A stretch of DNA of 63,709 nucleotides from the IMG/VR virus record IMGVR_UViG_3300050034_000204, positions 1-63,709 of that record, one strand, 5' to 3'. Below, in pieces: positions 7,621-15,324 of the stretch. Origin of the DNA: a virus. The translations under genes and the position numbers were made by a program. Below the pieces are notes generated by a model. That model searched no databases. It had not been told where the DNA came from and saw nothing but the letters and a program-made list of their open reading frames with translations. Each line of letters starts with the position of its first letter. Positions within the stretch are counted from its first letter, which is position 1.

Positions 7621-7762
7621 GACTGCTGTTTGCGCTGATTGTGGAACAAAATTTGTTAAGGCAACCATTACTAGCAAGTGCTGTTCTCAAAATTGTAAGA
7701 CTCGTTACTGGGAAAAGAATCAAGACGAACTTGAACCGCGTGATCGTTTTTATGATCGATAA
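7610..7762 (+). CDS. Zinc-ribbon micro-protein, 50 aa
   Basis: Start ATG 7610 (MKTKTAVCADCGTKF) follows GGAGG by 6 nt and lies inside the end of the previous gene. CADCGTKF and CCSQNCKTRYW give four cysteines spaced as in a zinc ribbon. The C-terminus is acidic then basic (DELEPRDRFYDR). Likely a small DNA- or protein-binding factor. The message ends at the strong hairpin at 7761-7789. Confidence 0.7.
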   Translation: MKTKTAVCADCGTKFVKATITSKCCSQNCKTRYWEKNQDELEPRDRFYDR

Positions 7763-7789
7763 AAAGGTGGGCATTATGCCCACCTTTTT
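7761..7789. terminator. Bidirectional terminator
   Basis: AAAAAGGTGGGC and GCCCACCTTTTT form a 12-bp stem with a 5-nt loop. A-run and T-run on both sides serve the converging genes ending at 7762 (+) and 7789 (-). Confidence 0.9.
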
Positions 7790-8541
7790 CATTTTGTAAC
7801 AATCTTTAAATCTTCATCCAATTGGGTAACATTTAATCCAGTTGGATCTATTCCAGAAACATTAAACCAGTCCTCACCGATCAAACAATATGCTTCATCA
7901 ACATATTTTAACCAGAAATTCCAAGTTAATTTATATATTTCTCCCCAAGTGATTATGTATACGTATTTTGCATCATATCCACAAACCGACACGCAATGTC
8001 CTCCCCAGCTAAACGGTTCTGCCGTACCATCAGATGCATTATTTACAACATCCCATGTACCATTTTGGGTTTGCGCGGTCAATGGAAGTCCGACCCCAAT
8101 ATATAATCCACCAAATAAATTAATGCCAGTTTTAATTTCTTGAATGTTATGAACATTTGTAGCAGCATAGGCATGCAAAATGTGTCCATTAAATTTAGTT
8201 GTTCTCCATTTATTAAGAACATCCAATTCATTGCCGCCTTGATCAGTTTTAGAATCCTTGGGATTATATCCATCCCACTCAATATAATACTTTAAAACAT
8301 CGTTATCAGCAAATGTCAATGCTTTAGATGAATTGATAGCCCATGTTTGTATAAGATGGGCTACACCGGCAATGGTACAATCTCCCAAACTATCATTCAA
8401 ATATTCTCCCCATGAAGTTTGTCCTTTGCTCCAATCAACTTTTATTGGCGGGGCTGGAAGAGATGATGGCAAGTATGCAGATAGCAATAATGTTCTTGGA
8501 TCATTTCGTTTTGGTTGTCTTCCTAATTTTCGATTAATCAT
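7789..8541 (-). CDS. Papain-like cysteine-peptidase fold protein, 250 aa
   Basis: The order of motifs matches the papain (C1) fold: GDCTIAGVAH with Cys55 at the head of a helix, then GGHCVSVCGYD with His182, and ITWGE at 197-201 where papain has NSWG. The usual third catalytic Asn is Ile here. The W-G and the following LTW-F-YVDEAY pattern are kept, as I recall from bacterial relatives that read TWG. It may be a peptidase acting in lysis, entry or prohead processing, or an inactive fold. It starts at ATG 8541 in a TAATG overlap with the upstream gene, behind GGAGG. Confidence 0.65.
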   Translation of the reverse strand: MINRKLGRQPKRNDPRTLLLSAYLPSSLPAPPIKVDWSKGQTSWGEYLNDSLGDCTIAGVAHLIQTWAINSSKALTFADNDVLKYYIEWDGYNPKDSKTDQGGNELDVLNKWRTTKFNGHILHAYAATNVHNIQEIKTGINLFGGLYIGVGLPLTAQTQNGTWDVVNNASDGTAEPFSWGGHCVSVCGYDAKYVYIITWGEIYKLTWNFWLKYVDEAYCLIGEDWFNVSGIDPTGLNVTQLDEDLKIVTK

Positions 8542-9269
8542 TATTTTCCTCCAATGGCTCGTTTAAATAGCAAAATTCGTTGAAGCCATGATAATTTTTT
8601 TGATGATGGTTTAGTTATTAGTTCAGTGGTTGCCACGTGAATATCAGAAGTTATTCCAGCAGTATTGACTCCTATCTGCATTAGATAAGGATTATTAATT
8701 AGTTGTTGAAAGCTTTTTAAAGAATCATTGGTATTTTCATATATAGTTTCTTCTTGATTATCCAAAGTAGATAATCTTCTTTCTTCATGAGATATGATCA
8801 TATCGGCATGTACCGCATCTGATTTTACTGCTAATAAGGTTTTATTAGTTTCCTTCAAAGTACCATTTTCATTGTTTATAATATCAAAGGATTGTTGCAT
8901 ATTTCTATTTGTGCTAGATAAGATGCCATCATATCCATTAATATATGAAAATGAAGTATTCATGTTATGATTAGCATGAGCAACAAAAGAATTTCCGGAA
9001 TAAATTAATGCATTGATATTTGGTATTATATTCACTCTTATGTAATATGCTATATCTGCCAATTGCTCTGATGTTTCTGCCATAGAACCAGTAGACTTTT
9101 GAATATTTGAAACTGATTGACTTATTTGATTAAGGTCAGTTCTTGCTACTCTCATCGTATCATTTACTTCATTTATTGTTTTACAATATAACGTAATCAT
9201 TATCAACATCGAGATGCAGCATACGACTAATAAAATAATCTTCATTATTTCTTTTATTGTTTCAATCAT
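8541..9269 (-). CDS. Membrane-anchored coiled-coil protein, 242 aa
   Basis: Residues 10-30 form one transmembrane helix (IILLVVCCISMLIMITLY). About 150 residues of heptad-like sequence follow, rich in Asn, Ser and Gln (MRVARTDLNQISQSVSNIQ, TSEQLADIAYYIRVN), and the C-terminus is basic. Overall it resembles the long periplasmic or cytoplasmic stalk proteins of phage accessory regions; no family is recognised. Its start overlaps the GNAT-like gene by 4 nt and its stop overlaps the papain-like gene, so the three are co-translated. Confidence 0.7.
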   Translation of the reverse strand: MIETIKEIMKIILLVVCCISMLIMITLYCKTINEVNDTMRVARTDLNQISQSVSNIQKSTGSMAETSEQLADIAYYIRVNIIPNINALIYSGNSFVAHANHNMNTSFSYINGYDGILSSTNRNMQQSFDIINNENGTLKETNKTLLAVKSDAVHADMIISHEERRLSTLDNQEETIYENTNDSLKSFQQLINNPYLMQIGVNTAGITSDIHVATTELITKPSSKKLSWLQRILLFKRAIGGK

Positions 9270-9919
9270 TTTGCTACCGCCAATATTCTAATATTATTGC
9301 TTATATTTTCTTGCTCTATTTTATATCTTTCTAATTGCTTTGTAAGTTCTTGCTTTTTATTTTTATTATCTGTATTTTCTATTTCATCCTGAATATAATC
9401 AATTTCATCAGTTAAATTGTTATTCCAAATATCTTCATTGAACAAATCATTCTTATCTATTTGAAACAATTTATTGGACTTCATATCATATCCGAAGCAA
9501 TCAATTCCCTGAATTTTTACCAGTCGTTCCCAAATACTTCTTCCACCTTTTGTTTGCTCATTCCCAGAAAGTATCTTTAATTTTAAATTTTTTAATAAGA
9601 ATCGATACATCAAGATAGGAAGATTTAATCCTCTATAATTATCATTAACTGAAATCAAATCTATTTGCCATGTGTTAGTATTAATCCAGACAGCACTTAT
9701 TTCAACAATAAGTACTAATTGATCATTGGACTTATCTTTAAGACATATTATATTTTCTTTTATGACTTCTTCTAAGGAAAATACCTCGAAATTTTTTAAG
9801 TTTCCCCATGACTTTCTTCCATATAACTTAACAAAACGATGCCATCTTCTAACCATATCTGGAAATACTTTAGATCCAGAAGCAACATCATTTATCATTT
9901 CAATTTCATAAAGTCTCAT
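9266..9919 (-). CDS. GNAT-like protein with capsid-targeting-like N-terminus, 217 aa
   Basis: The mid region (SVNDNYRGLNLPILMYRFLL, then LSGNEQTKGGRSIWERLVK) has the order of an N-acetyltransferase fold: a beta strand, a YRG acetyl-CoA loop, a helix, then a Q-T-x-G-x-x-x-W motif seen in phage GNAT-like proteins. The last 60 residues form a charged coiled coil. The start is ATG 9919 (MRLYEIE), because the late box CATAAATA at 9925-9932 would place transcript +1 on this A; a longer frame to 9949 runs through the promoter and terminator. MRLYE-I fits a gp21-type site (L-x-E) and nearly copies the start of the ADP-ribosyltransferase-like gene at 21696. Confidence 0.6.
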   Translation of the reverse strand: MRLYEIEMINDVASGSKVFPDMVRRWHRFVKLYGRKSWGNLKNFEVFSLEEVIKENIICLKDKSNDQLVLIVEISAVWINTNTWQIDLISVNDNYRGLNLPILMYRFLLKNLKLKILSGNEQTKGGRSIWERLVKIQGIDCFGYDMKSNKLFQIDKNDLFNEDIWNNNLTDEIDYIQDEIENTDNKNKKQELTKQLERYKIEQENISNNIRILAVAK

Positions 9920-9924
9920 GAATA

Positions 9925-9932
9925 TATTTATG
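9925..9932 (-). promoter_or_regulatory. Late promoter box CATAAATA, 5 nt before ATG
   Basis: With T4 late spacing (box at -13 to -6) the +1 base is the A of ATG 9919, predicting a leaderless mRNA. The box adjoins the capsid gene terminator. Confidence 0.75.
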
Positions 9933-9934
9933 CC

Positions 9935-9968
9935 AAAAGAGGGAGACATCTACTTGTCTCCCTCTTTT
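9935..9968 (-). terminator. Strong terminator after the major capsid gene
   Basis: A perfect 14-bp stem (AAAAGAGGGAGACA / TGTCTCCCTCTTTT) with a 6-nt loop and a T-run, 25 nt beyond the capsid stop codon. Confidence 0.9.
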
Positions 9969-9992
9969 GCTGTTATTAAATTGATATTTTAA

Positions 9993-11027
9993 TTATAAAT
10001 TCATATCAATCTTGCAATAATAATCCTTGGCATTTGATGCAAACACATAGGCATCTTCACCAGTCAATTCAACCGTATCATCAATGCTTGATTTAATTTT
10101 GGCTGGATTATGAGCAATATAATTTATTCCGTTATCAGTATGGAGTCCCTGATATCCAACCAATATTGGATCAGTATCCTTTGCGTAAATATTTACATAA
10201 ATCTTAATGTTACCATTTATAGTTCCAGCAAATCTAATGGAAAACGGAGCACCAAGTGAGTTTTCTTCTTCGGTATTAGGTAAGAATGCCTTTGTGGAAT
10301 CATTTTGAATAATAGTTAGCGCCGCATTAGAAACTACAGCCCAGTTACCAACACCTCTACGTGTACGTTGTGCAATAAGATTAGAAGCACGGTTAATATC
10401 AATTATAAGGTCCGCATTATCATCTTTTTTGCTTGTGAAAGTATAGTCGGCAGTAGGAACCAAGTTTGAAATTTCTTGTAATAATTGCATGTCATGATGA
10501 ATAGCTAGTTCGGCAACGCCCGCGTCCATAAATTCATTTTCTAAATTCACTCCAGCGTGTATCATATTACTCATTTCTTGCAGATACTTGCTGACGGGAG
10601 AAAGTTGACAGTAAGTATCTGTGTGACGCTTGATTACAAATGGACAGCGAATGGCGGCTACTTGTATCTGTCCAGACTTTGCGATAGCATCACGACTATG
10701 CTCATCTTCTTCTGCCATCGGAATAGCGTCTGGAAGAGGATTAAATTTAACTTCCATAGCTGAAATCGATCCGGTCTTATCCTTACTAGCATCCACTCCG
10801 ACCAATTTATGTGCAGCTAGATGATTAAATGCAATCCCAGCAATAGGAATTATCATTCTTTTTACGTCTGGATTAAGTTGAGGAAGACCGGCACTAGTCA
10901 GTACATCATTTGTAATAATATCAGACCTAACATTGTCCAATACGGTTCCCAATGCACTGCTATTAACTGAATCTGCAATTAGTTGTGATTTAATTTTTTC
11001 CCAGTTAGAATTTGTTGCAATATCCAT
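9993..11027 (-). CDS. Major capsid protein, T4 gp23-like
   Basis: 344 aa. RRGVGNWAVVSNAALTIIQ and NIKIYVNIYAKDTDPILVGY match the order seen in T4 gp23 (a TRRGxGN segment, then an I-x-Y-V-D-x-Y-A segment and a VGYKG-like motif). It forms the HK97-fold capsid shell. At 344 residues it is much shorter than T4 gp23 (about 520). I see no obvious [L/I]-x-E cleavage site near the N-terminus (MDIATNSNWEKIKSQ), so it may lack a cleaved delta region. AGAGG precedes ATG 11027, a strong terminator follows, and an Sm-like protein gene precedes it by 6 nt. Confidence 0.85.
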   Translation of the reverse strand: MDIATNSNWEKIKSQLIADSVNSSALGTVLDNVRSDIITNDVLTSAGLPQLNPDVKRMIIPIAGIAFNHLAAHKLVGVDASKDKTGSISAMEVKFNPLPDAIPMAEEDEHSRDAIAKSGQIQVAAIRCPFVIKRHTDTYCQLSPVSKYLQEMSNMIHAGVNLENEFMDAGVAELAIHHDMQLLQEISNLVPTADYTFTSKKDDNADLIIDINRASNLIAQRTRRGVGNWAVVSNAALTIIQNDSTKAFLPNTEEENSLGAPFSIRFAGTINGNIKIYVNIYAKDTDPILVGYQGLHTDNGINYIAHNPAKIKSSIDDTVELTGEDAYVFASNAKDYYCKIDMNL

Positions 11028-11033
11028 GTTGTT

Positions 11034-11342
11034 TTATCCTCTTAAAATTTGTTTGTTTGGAATTACTAGTTTAGAAACACTTTGGCTATATGCCGCTTCA
11101 AGGCCATCTCGAAGATATTTTGTCTTAGCTGCTACTGCATTCTTTGAAAGTTCTATAACATGCTCTGGACTTGCAGAAAACATAAATGGTCCTAATTTTA
11201 GTGCTCCATTCATATCCTGCATAAGTATTCTAGCATCTTGTAAAATATAAGAAGTAATTGTTTCTTCTTGAATTTTACCAAGTAATTCTTCACCAGAACT
11301 TAATTTAATTGCGTATACCTTTGATATTGTTATTTCTCCCAT
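11034..11342 (-). CDS. Sm-like fold protein, 102 aa
   Basis: Start ATG 11342 (MGEITISKVYAIKLSSGEEL) follows AAGGAG; a longer frame to 11399 has no ribosome binding site. The pattern KLSSGEELLGKI followed by ILQDARILMQDMNG is that of an Sm/LSm domain (strands 1-4), as in Hfq-like proteins reported from T4-related and marine phages. It may bind RNA, or serve as a small structural or assembly factor, since it is directly upstream of the capsid gene in the same transcript. Confidence 0.55.
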   Translation of the reverse strand: MGEITISKVYAIKLSSGEELLGKIQEETITSYILQDARILMQDMNGALKLGPFMFSASPEHVIELSKNAVAAKTKYLRDGLEAAYSQSVSKLVIPNKQILRG

Positions 11343-11343
11343 A

Positions 11344-11775
11344 TTATTTCTCCTTAATATTATGTTTAATTTCTTCTGCGGTAATAATGAATCTAACATT
11401 ATAATTGCTCAATTCATCTTGATAATCATTTCCTACTAAAATAGCTGGAATTGCCCCCTCGATAACATCATCAATAATAGCCAACGCAAAATTATTATCT
11501 TTTCCATGCTCACTCATTACTAATGTATATAGCGTTCCTAAACATTGAGAATTTTTACAAAAAGAATTTTTACTGAATAATTCCCACGGGGTGGGCCAGC
11601 AAGATAATTCAGCAATATCAAACTGTAATTGATTTAGAAATGGTCCAGATTCCCATTGATTTTTTGTTAATTGAACTGCTTCTTGCAATGGCAAGGTAGA
11701 AATATATTTTCTAAATTTTCTAATTGAAATAATTCTATCTTCGGCTGAACCAATCCATTTAATATTAGTACTCAT
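11344..11775 (-). CDS. Conserved phage hypothetical protein, 143 aa
   Basis: Features include LPLQEAVQLTKNQWES, then CWPTPWELFSKNSFCKN and LGTLYTLVMSEHGKDNN. A WPTPWEL block followed by a short strand-rich segment is familiar from T4-like phages, but I cannot attach a function. AAAAGGGG precedes ATG 11775. The stop at 11344 is 2 nt from the next gene, so it belongs to the Sm-like/capsid transcript. The homing endonuclease gene begins just upstream on the other strand. Confidence 0.7.
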   Translation of the reverse strand: MSTNIKWIGSAEDRIISIRKFRKYISTLPLQEAVQLTKNQWESGPFLNQLQFDIAELSCWPTPWELFSKNSFCKNSQCLGTLYTLVMSEHGKDNNFALAIIDDVIEGAIPAILVGNDYQDELSNYNVRFIITAEEIKHNIKEK

Positions 11776-11804
11776 AGTTCCCCTTTTTTCTTATTTACTT
11801 GGTT

Positions 11805-11812
11805 GATAAATA
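11805..11812 (+). promoter_or_regulatory. Late promoter box GATAAATA, 5 nt before ATG
   Basis: Places +1 on the A of ATG 11818 with T4 late spacing; leaderless mRNA predicted. No Shine-Dalgarno is present. Confidence 0.65.
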
Positions 11813-11817
11813 TTACT

Positions 11818-12561
11818 ATGAAAAATCCTAATCGTTTTTATGTATATGCATATATTAGAGAATTTGATGATGAAAATGACGTAGCCAACACCCCGTATTA
11901 TATTGGGAAAGGATCGGGACGAAGGATTCATAGTCTCCACTATTGCAAAGTCCCATCCAACAAATTTAAAGTATTTATCTGCCAAAATATGGAAGAGGGA
12001 GAAGCATTTTTGTTAGAGGATCAACTTATTAGCATGTTTGGAAGAATAGATTTAAATACTGGGTGCTTGGAAAATCGAACTGGGGGTGGTGGGTGCATCT
12101 GGAATGCAAAATTAGCTGCACAAGCAAACGAGAATCGTAGAAAGAATCCAAACTGGAAAAATACCACCGAGCGCGCGAACCGAGGATGGGAAACTCGCAG
12201 AAAGAATAATAACGCGGCGCACTCCGAGGAATCATGTAAACGTGGATGGGAAACACGTCGAAAACACGGCAAAGATAAACATTCAGAAGCCACCAAGAAA
12301 AAAATAGTTAATACTCATATGGAACGCTACGGAAAAGGAAGCTCAAGTAATTCCGAGAGCGCCCATCGCGCCATTTTAACAAGAATTAAAAATGGAAACG
12401 ATACTACCAGTAAGCCAGTAACCATTGATGGGGTATCCTATCATAGTATTAATGATGCTTCCAGAAATCTTAATATGACTAGCTATGCGACTAGAAAATT
12501 TATAGATCATAAAATTGAGATGCACGATCCCACCACATATTGGAATAATTCTCAAAGTTAG
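11818..12561 (+). CDS. GIY-YIG homing endonuclease, free-standing
   Basis: 247 aa. YVYAYI (8-13) and PYYIGKGSGRR (26-36) are the two strands and the Arg of the GIY-YIG nuclease core, with a Glu (LLEDQLISMFG) following. The C-terminal half is basic and carries two copies of RGWETRRK with H-S-E spacing, like the DNA-binding repeats of phage homing endonucleases. The last part (VTIDGVSYHSINDASRNL) resembles NUMOD helix-turn-helix segments. It nicks DNA to copy itself into related phages. The gene is + while its neighbours are -, and its 3' end overlaps the PD-(D/E)XK gene by 62 nt. Start ATG 11818 is favoured over TTG 11803 because of the late box. Confidence 0.85.
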   Translation: MKNPNRFYVYAYIREFDDENDVANTPYYIGKGSGRRIHSLHYCKVPSNKFKVFICQNMEEGEAFLLEDQLISMFGRIDLNTGCLENRTGGGGCIWNAKLAAQANENRRKNPNWKNTTERANRGWETRRKNNNAAHSEESCKRGWETRRKHGKDKHSEATKKKIVNTHMERYGKGSSSNSESAHRAILTRIKNGNDTTSKPVTIDGVSYHSINDASRNLNMTSYATRKFIDHKIEMHDPTTYWNNSQS

Positions 12562-13177
12562 ATGCATCTATAATAAATTCTTGATATTCATACTCTGTTG
12601 TAGCGATCATAATTATTGCTTGCTTAATTTCCTGTTTATATAATTCATTAAATGCAAGTATATAGGCACAGCATTGGCAATAATAAGATATAACTCTATC
12701 TTCTGATTTCAAATGAATGGAATTTTTAAAATCTACAATGGTTAATTCACCCTTCCATTCCGCCACTAAATCGGTAGTTCCGGCATATAATAACGGATAC
12801 CACAGCGCGACTTCCGATCCATAAATTGCACCCAATTTTGATAATCCACTATCAATGATCACATTTGCCATTTTACGGGCTTGGATTGAACATGGATGCG
12901 AACCAGACGGTGATAATGTATCTGTGCTAACATAATTTTCTAAAAAACGATGCATGCGCGTGCCTCGTGCGGCTGCTTCATTTTTAATTTGCTCTGCTTT
13001 AACTATCCCGACACGCTTCTTCCATTGCTCTAATGCATTTCTTTCTTTTTCGGTTTTAGTCTTATCTAATATTGTAGTAACTGATGGCAAATTTTGATTA
13101 TTTGGGCATTGATATACTCGCTGCCCATTCACCTCGGTTCTATTTAACGCAGTATAATCAAATCTCTTTGTGATCAT
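12500..13177 (-). CDS. PD-(D/E)XK exonuclease family protein, 225 aa
   Basis: RecB/Cas4-like nuclease motifs in order: RGTRMHRFLE (71-80), a Glu at 122, YAGTTDLVAEWKG (Asp136), TIVDFKNS (Asp149 and Lys151) and a Q-x-x-x-Y helix (168-172). These form a Mg2+-dependent DNA nuclease active site. Such proteins in phages act in recombination, DNA degradation or processing of branched DNA. It starts at ATG 13177 after an extended -10 promoter at 13184-13212. Its last 62 bases overlap the end of the homing endonuclease gene, so invasion there may have replaced the original 3' end. Confidence 0.85.
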   Translation of the reverse strand: MITKRFDYTALNRTEVNGQRVYQCPNNQNLPSVTTILDKTKTEKERNALEQWKKRVGIVKAEQIKNEAAARGTRMHRFLENYVSTDTLSPSGSHPCSIQARKMANVIIDSGLSKLGAIYGSEVALWYPLLYAGTTDLVAEWKGELTIVDFKNSIHLKSEDRVISYYCQCCAYILAFNELYKQEIKQAIIMIATTEYEYQEFIIDASNFENYSNMWWDRASQFYDL

Positions 13178-13183
13178 ATAAAG

Positions 13184-13212
13184 AGTTTATCAAACAAAAA
13201 ATGAACATTCAA
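13184..13212 (-). promoter_or_regulatory. Sigma70-like extended -10 promoter
   Basis: TTGAAT (13207-13212), 17 nt ending in TGA, TAAACT (13184-13189). Reads into the PD-(D/E)XK gene only. Confidence 0.7.
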
Positions 13213-13216
13213 ATGT

Positions 13217-13666
13217 TTAATTCATTCGATTTGCTGCACGTCTTGCCATATCTGTTACCGGATTTATTTGAGAAGGAACATTGGGTTGATTATTAGTCAT
13301 TTGTTGCTGTTGATTGGCCCCTTGCTGCCCTTGCTGAGAACCATCGGTACTCAGGTCCAAGTCATCTGGAATATCATCGTCCTCGTCCGACATTTCATCT
13401 GGATCTGGAACATCCAAATCAGAATCAGTTTCTCCAGTGAGATTTATTTTTACTTGATTTTTATCAATATTAGCTACCATATTTCCAATTACTTGATCTT
13501 GTTGAATAAGATCTGAAAGTTCTTGATAAGTAACATTTATTCCAGTACCTCGTAGAATATCAATAAATTTTTTAGTAGAAACCACAGGCACAAGATTTTT
13601 ATCCTGTGCCTTATGTTTCATTAACTGAAGTAATGAAATAAGAGAATTTCGTATAGATGAATCCAT
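13217..13666 (-). CDS. Prohead or scaffold-associated protein, acidic middle and Q-rich tail, 149 aa
   Basis: The N-terminal half is a folded helical/strand region (LLQLMKHKAQDKNLVPVVS, INVTYQELSDLIQQDQVIG). A run of acidic residues (DPDEMSDEDDDIPDDLD) follows, then a Q/N-rich tail (GQQGANQQQQMTNNQPN). Acidic and disordered content is common in scaffolds and internal head proteins. It overlaps the upstream gene by 1 nt (ATAATG). Upstream genes are scaffold-like, so a role in head assembly is likely but not shown. Confidence 0.5.
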   Translation of the reverse strand: MDSSIRNSLISLLQLMKHKAQDKNLVPVVSTKKFIDILRGTGINVTYQELSDLIQQDQVIGNMVANIDKNQVKINLTGETDSDLDVPDPDEMSDEDDDIPDDLDLSTDGSQQGQQGANQQQQMTNNQPNVPSQINPVTDMARRAANRMN

Positions 13667-14259
13667 TATTTCCTCTTGGTTGGTTTAAAATTTTTACGAT
13701 CTTCTTTGATTCCTTCAATAGCCAATCTATTCATTTCTTCTGCAAGGCGTCTTGCTTGCTTTGGAAATTTCTTTTTGTTAATTTCATTTAGTGCATTTTT
13801 AAGGGCAATAATTTTGGCTTCTCTAACTCTAGCTTCTCTTCCAAGCGGAGCAGCTTCATCGCTTCCAAAATCCTCTCCATCTAAAGAATCTTTATCAGAA
13901 GGAATTTCTTCATCTTCTCCGGAAGGCAATGCTAAATCCGAGCCAGTATCAGACGCATCCCCAGTAAGAACCAAGGTGGCCTTTTCTAGTTCTGCTCTCT
14001 TCTCTTTAACGGTCATTAATAGATCATTGAGTACTTGATTGGCAGTTTGTTGATAAGCTTCTGCTGATTCCTGCCCAAAACTTCCTCGAATAGAATCAAT
14101 TAATGCAGGTAATTCATCATTGCTCATCTTACCAAGATCAGTGATAATATCCAATAATCTATCTACAATATCTTTTGCAGCTAACGCTGCTTCCGCATTT
14201 TGCATTTCTCCTTCAATAATTAGCTTGCGGCATCTTGATTCCAATAAATTTTTCTTCAT
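13666..14259 (-). CDS. Prohead core/scaffold-like protein, 197 aa
   Basis: Highly charged, predicted mainly helical: a helical N-terminus (AALAAKDIVDRLLDIITDL), an acidic middle (PSGEDEEIPSDKDSLDGEDF), and a basic helical C-terminus (KFPKQARRLAEEMNRL, FKPTKRK). Two [L/I]-x-E sites occur near the start (NLLE-S, LIIE-G), the pattern cleaved by the T4 gp21 protease in scaffold proteins. CATAAATA at 14276-14283 and AGGAG precede ATG 14259. Likely a head core or scaffold protein; alternatively an uncharacterised virion-internal protein. Confidence 0.55.
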   Translation of the reverse strand: MKKNLLESRCRKLIIEGEMQNAEAALAAKDIVDRLLDIITDLGKMSNDELPALIDSIRGSFGQESAEAYQQTANQVLNDLLMTVKEKRAELEKATLVLTGDASDTGSDLALPSGEDEEIPSDKDSLDGEDFGSDEAAPLGREARVREAKIIALKNALNEINKKKFPKQARRLAEEMNRLAIEGIKEDRKNFKPTKRK

Positions 14260-14274
14260 AAAATTCTCCTATGG

Positions 14275-15324
14275 TTATTTATGATTTTTCTGCGTTGCAT
14301 CTTCTTTAACAGATTTATACAAGTTATAAAAATATTCAATTATTAATTTCTTTTGAGTTCCAATTTTGCGATCAAATGCACCATCGCTACTTTGTTTTAT
14401 TATTTTCCAAATAGCCTTCCAAGACCTAGTTATATTTGTTTTAGAATCTGCAATTCCCATTGCATATACTCTCTTATATACTGCAAAAATATATGGTTTG
14501 CTTTTAGTAGAATATGATCCAAAATGCTTTTCTAGTTCGTCCAATAACTCTCTATTTATATTGGTATCTCCATAGGATGAAATAACTGTGTGCAAGTCTC
14601 TAAAATACTTACTATACTTGGACTTATCTAAATCAGTTTCCAACTCATCCTTTTTTAATCCAGCAACGAATCCCCCAACCATTCCTCCCAATAAAGAAGC
14701 CCCTCTTCTTTTATTTTTATGCAGGTTATCCATAAAAGATTTATATAATTCTTGGGCTTTCTCTTTATCGTCGTGTGACATTTGCTTATATAATTCAACA
14801 TTTGTTTTATCATCAAGTGGTTCATGCTCGAAATATTCTTGCATCCAATTCTTTCCATCATACACATAATAGGCATCTCCGACAGAAAGAAGATCATTTT
14901 TCTGGGGAGTTCCATCAAATAATTTTGTAAGAGTGTCTTGCCGGGATGAAAATTTTCCATCTTTACCACGAAGCCATTGATTACCAATTAAGGTATATTT
15001 AACTCCATTTCTAGTAACATATACCTTGGATATATTCTTTCCATTTCTTATGTTAACTCTTCCAGCTTCAAATAGAAAATACTTGTTGGTTAGCAAATGT
15101 GATAAAACATTTTCAATTAATGAAAAAATATGATTTTGCTTACTATATCCAGTTTTAAATGACTCAATATATTGGAAAGATTTCTTTTCTTCTTTTATCA
15201 TAGTCAGCATTGCCATTGTAATATCACTATTCAATTTTTCAACTGGAACAGTTATTCCATAAGTTTCTTGCAGAGTTTCATATGATTTAATATATGATTC
15301 TTTTTTAAACTCTTCCAATATCAT
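14275..15324 (-). CDS. Hypothetical protein with capsid-targeting-like N-terminus, 349 aa
   Basis: The N-terminus MILEEFKKE has an L-E-E site at position 5. The body is mainly helical and basic with a short beta motif (VTRNGVKYTLIGNQWLRGKDG) followed by VGDAYYVYDGKNWM. A Gly-rich hydrophobic stretch (GASLLGGMVGGFVAGL, about residues 210-225) could be a membrane-active or amphipathic segment. No family recognised. It overlaps the kinase-like gene by one base (ATAATG), so the two are translated as a pair. Confidence 0.6.
   Translation of the reverse strand: MILEEFKKESYIKSYETLQETYGITVPVEKLNSDITMAMLTMIKEEKKSFQYIESFKTGYSKQNHIFSLIENVLSHLLTNKYFLFEAGRVNIRNGKNISKVYVTRNGVKYTLIGNQWLRGKDGKFSSRQDTLTKLFDGTPQKNDLLSVGDAYYVYDGKNWMQEYFEHEPLDDKTNVELYKQMSHDDKEKAQELYKSFMDNLHKNKRRGASLLGGMVGGFVAGLKKDELETDLDKSKYSKYFRDLHTVISSYGDTNINRELLDELEKHFGSYSTKSKPYIFAVYKRVYAMGIADSKTNITRSWKAIWKIIKQSSDGAFDRKIGTQKKLIIEYFYNLYKSVKEDATQKNHK
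14276..14283 (-). promoter_or_regulatory. Late promoter box CATAAATA
   Basis: Lies 16 nt before ATG 14259 and partly inside the end of the upstream gene; AGGAG lies in the leader. Confidence 0.55.

Noticed and set aside
9920-9949. A longer N-terminus (MSPSFGINIF) for the GNAT-like protein
   Set aside because: It would begin inside the capsid terminator hairpin and cross the late promoter box; the leaderless ATG 9919 fits better.
11803-11817. TTG start of the GIY-YIG gene at 11803
   Set aside because: It lies in the late box; ATG 11818 has exactly the 5-nt spacing found in the other genes.
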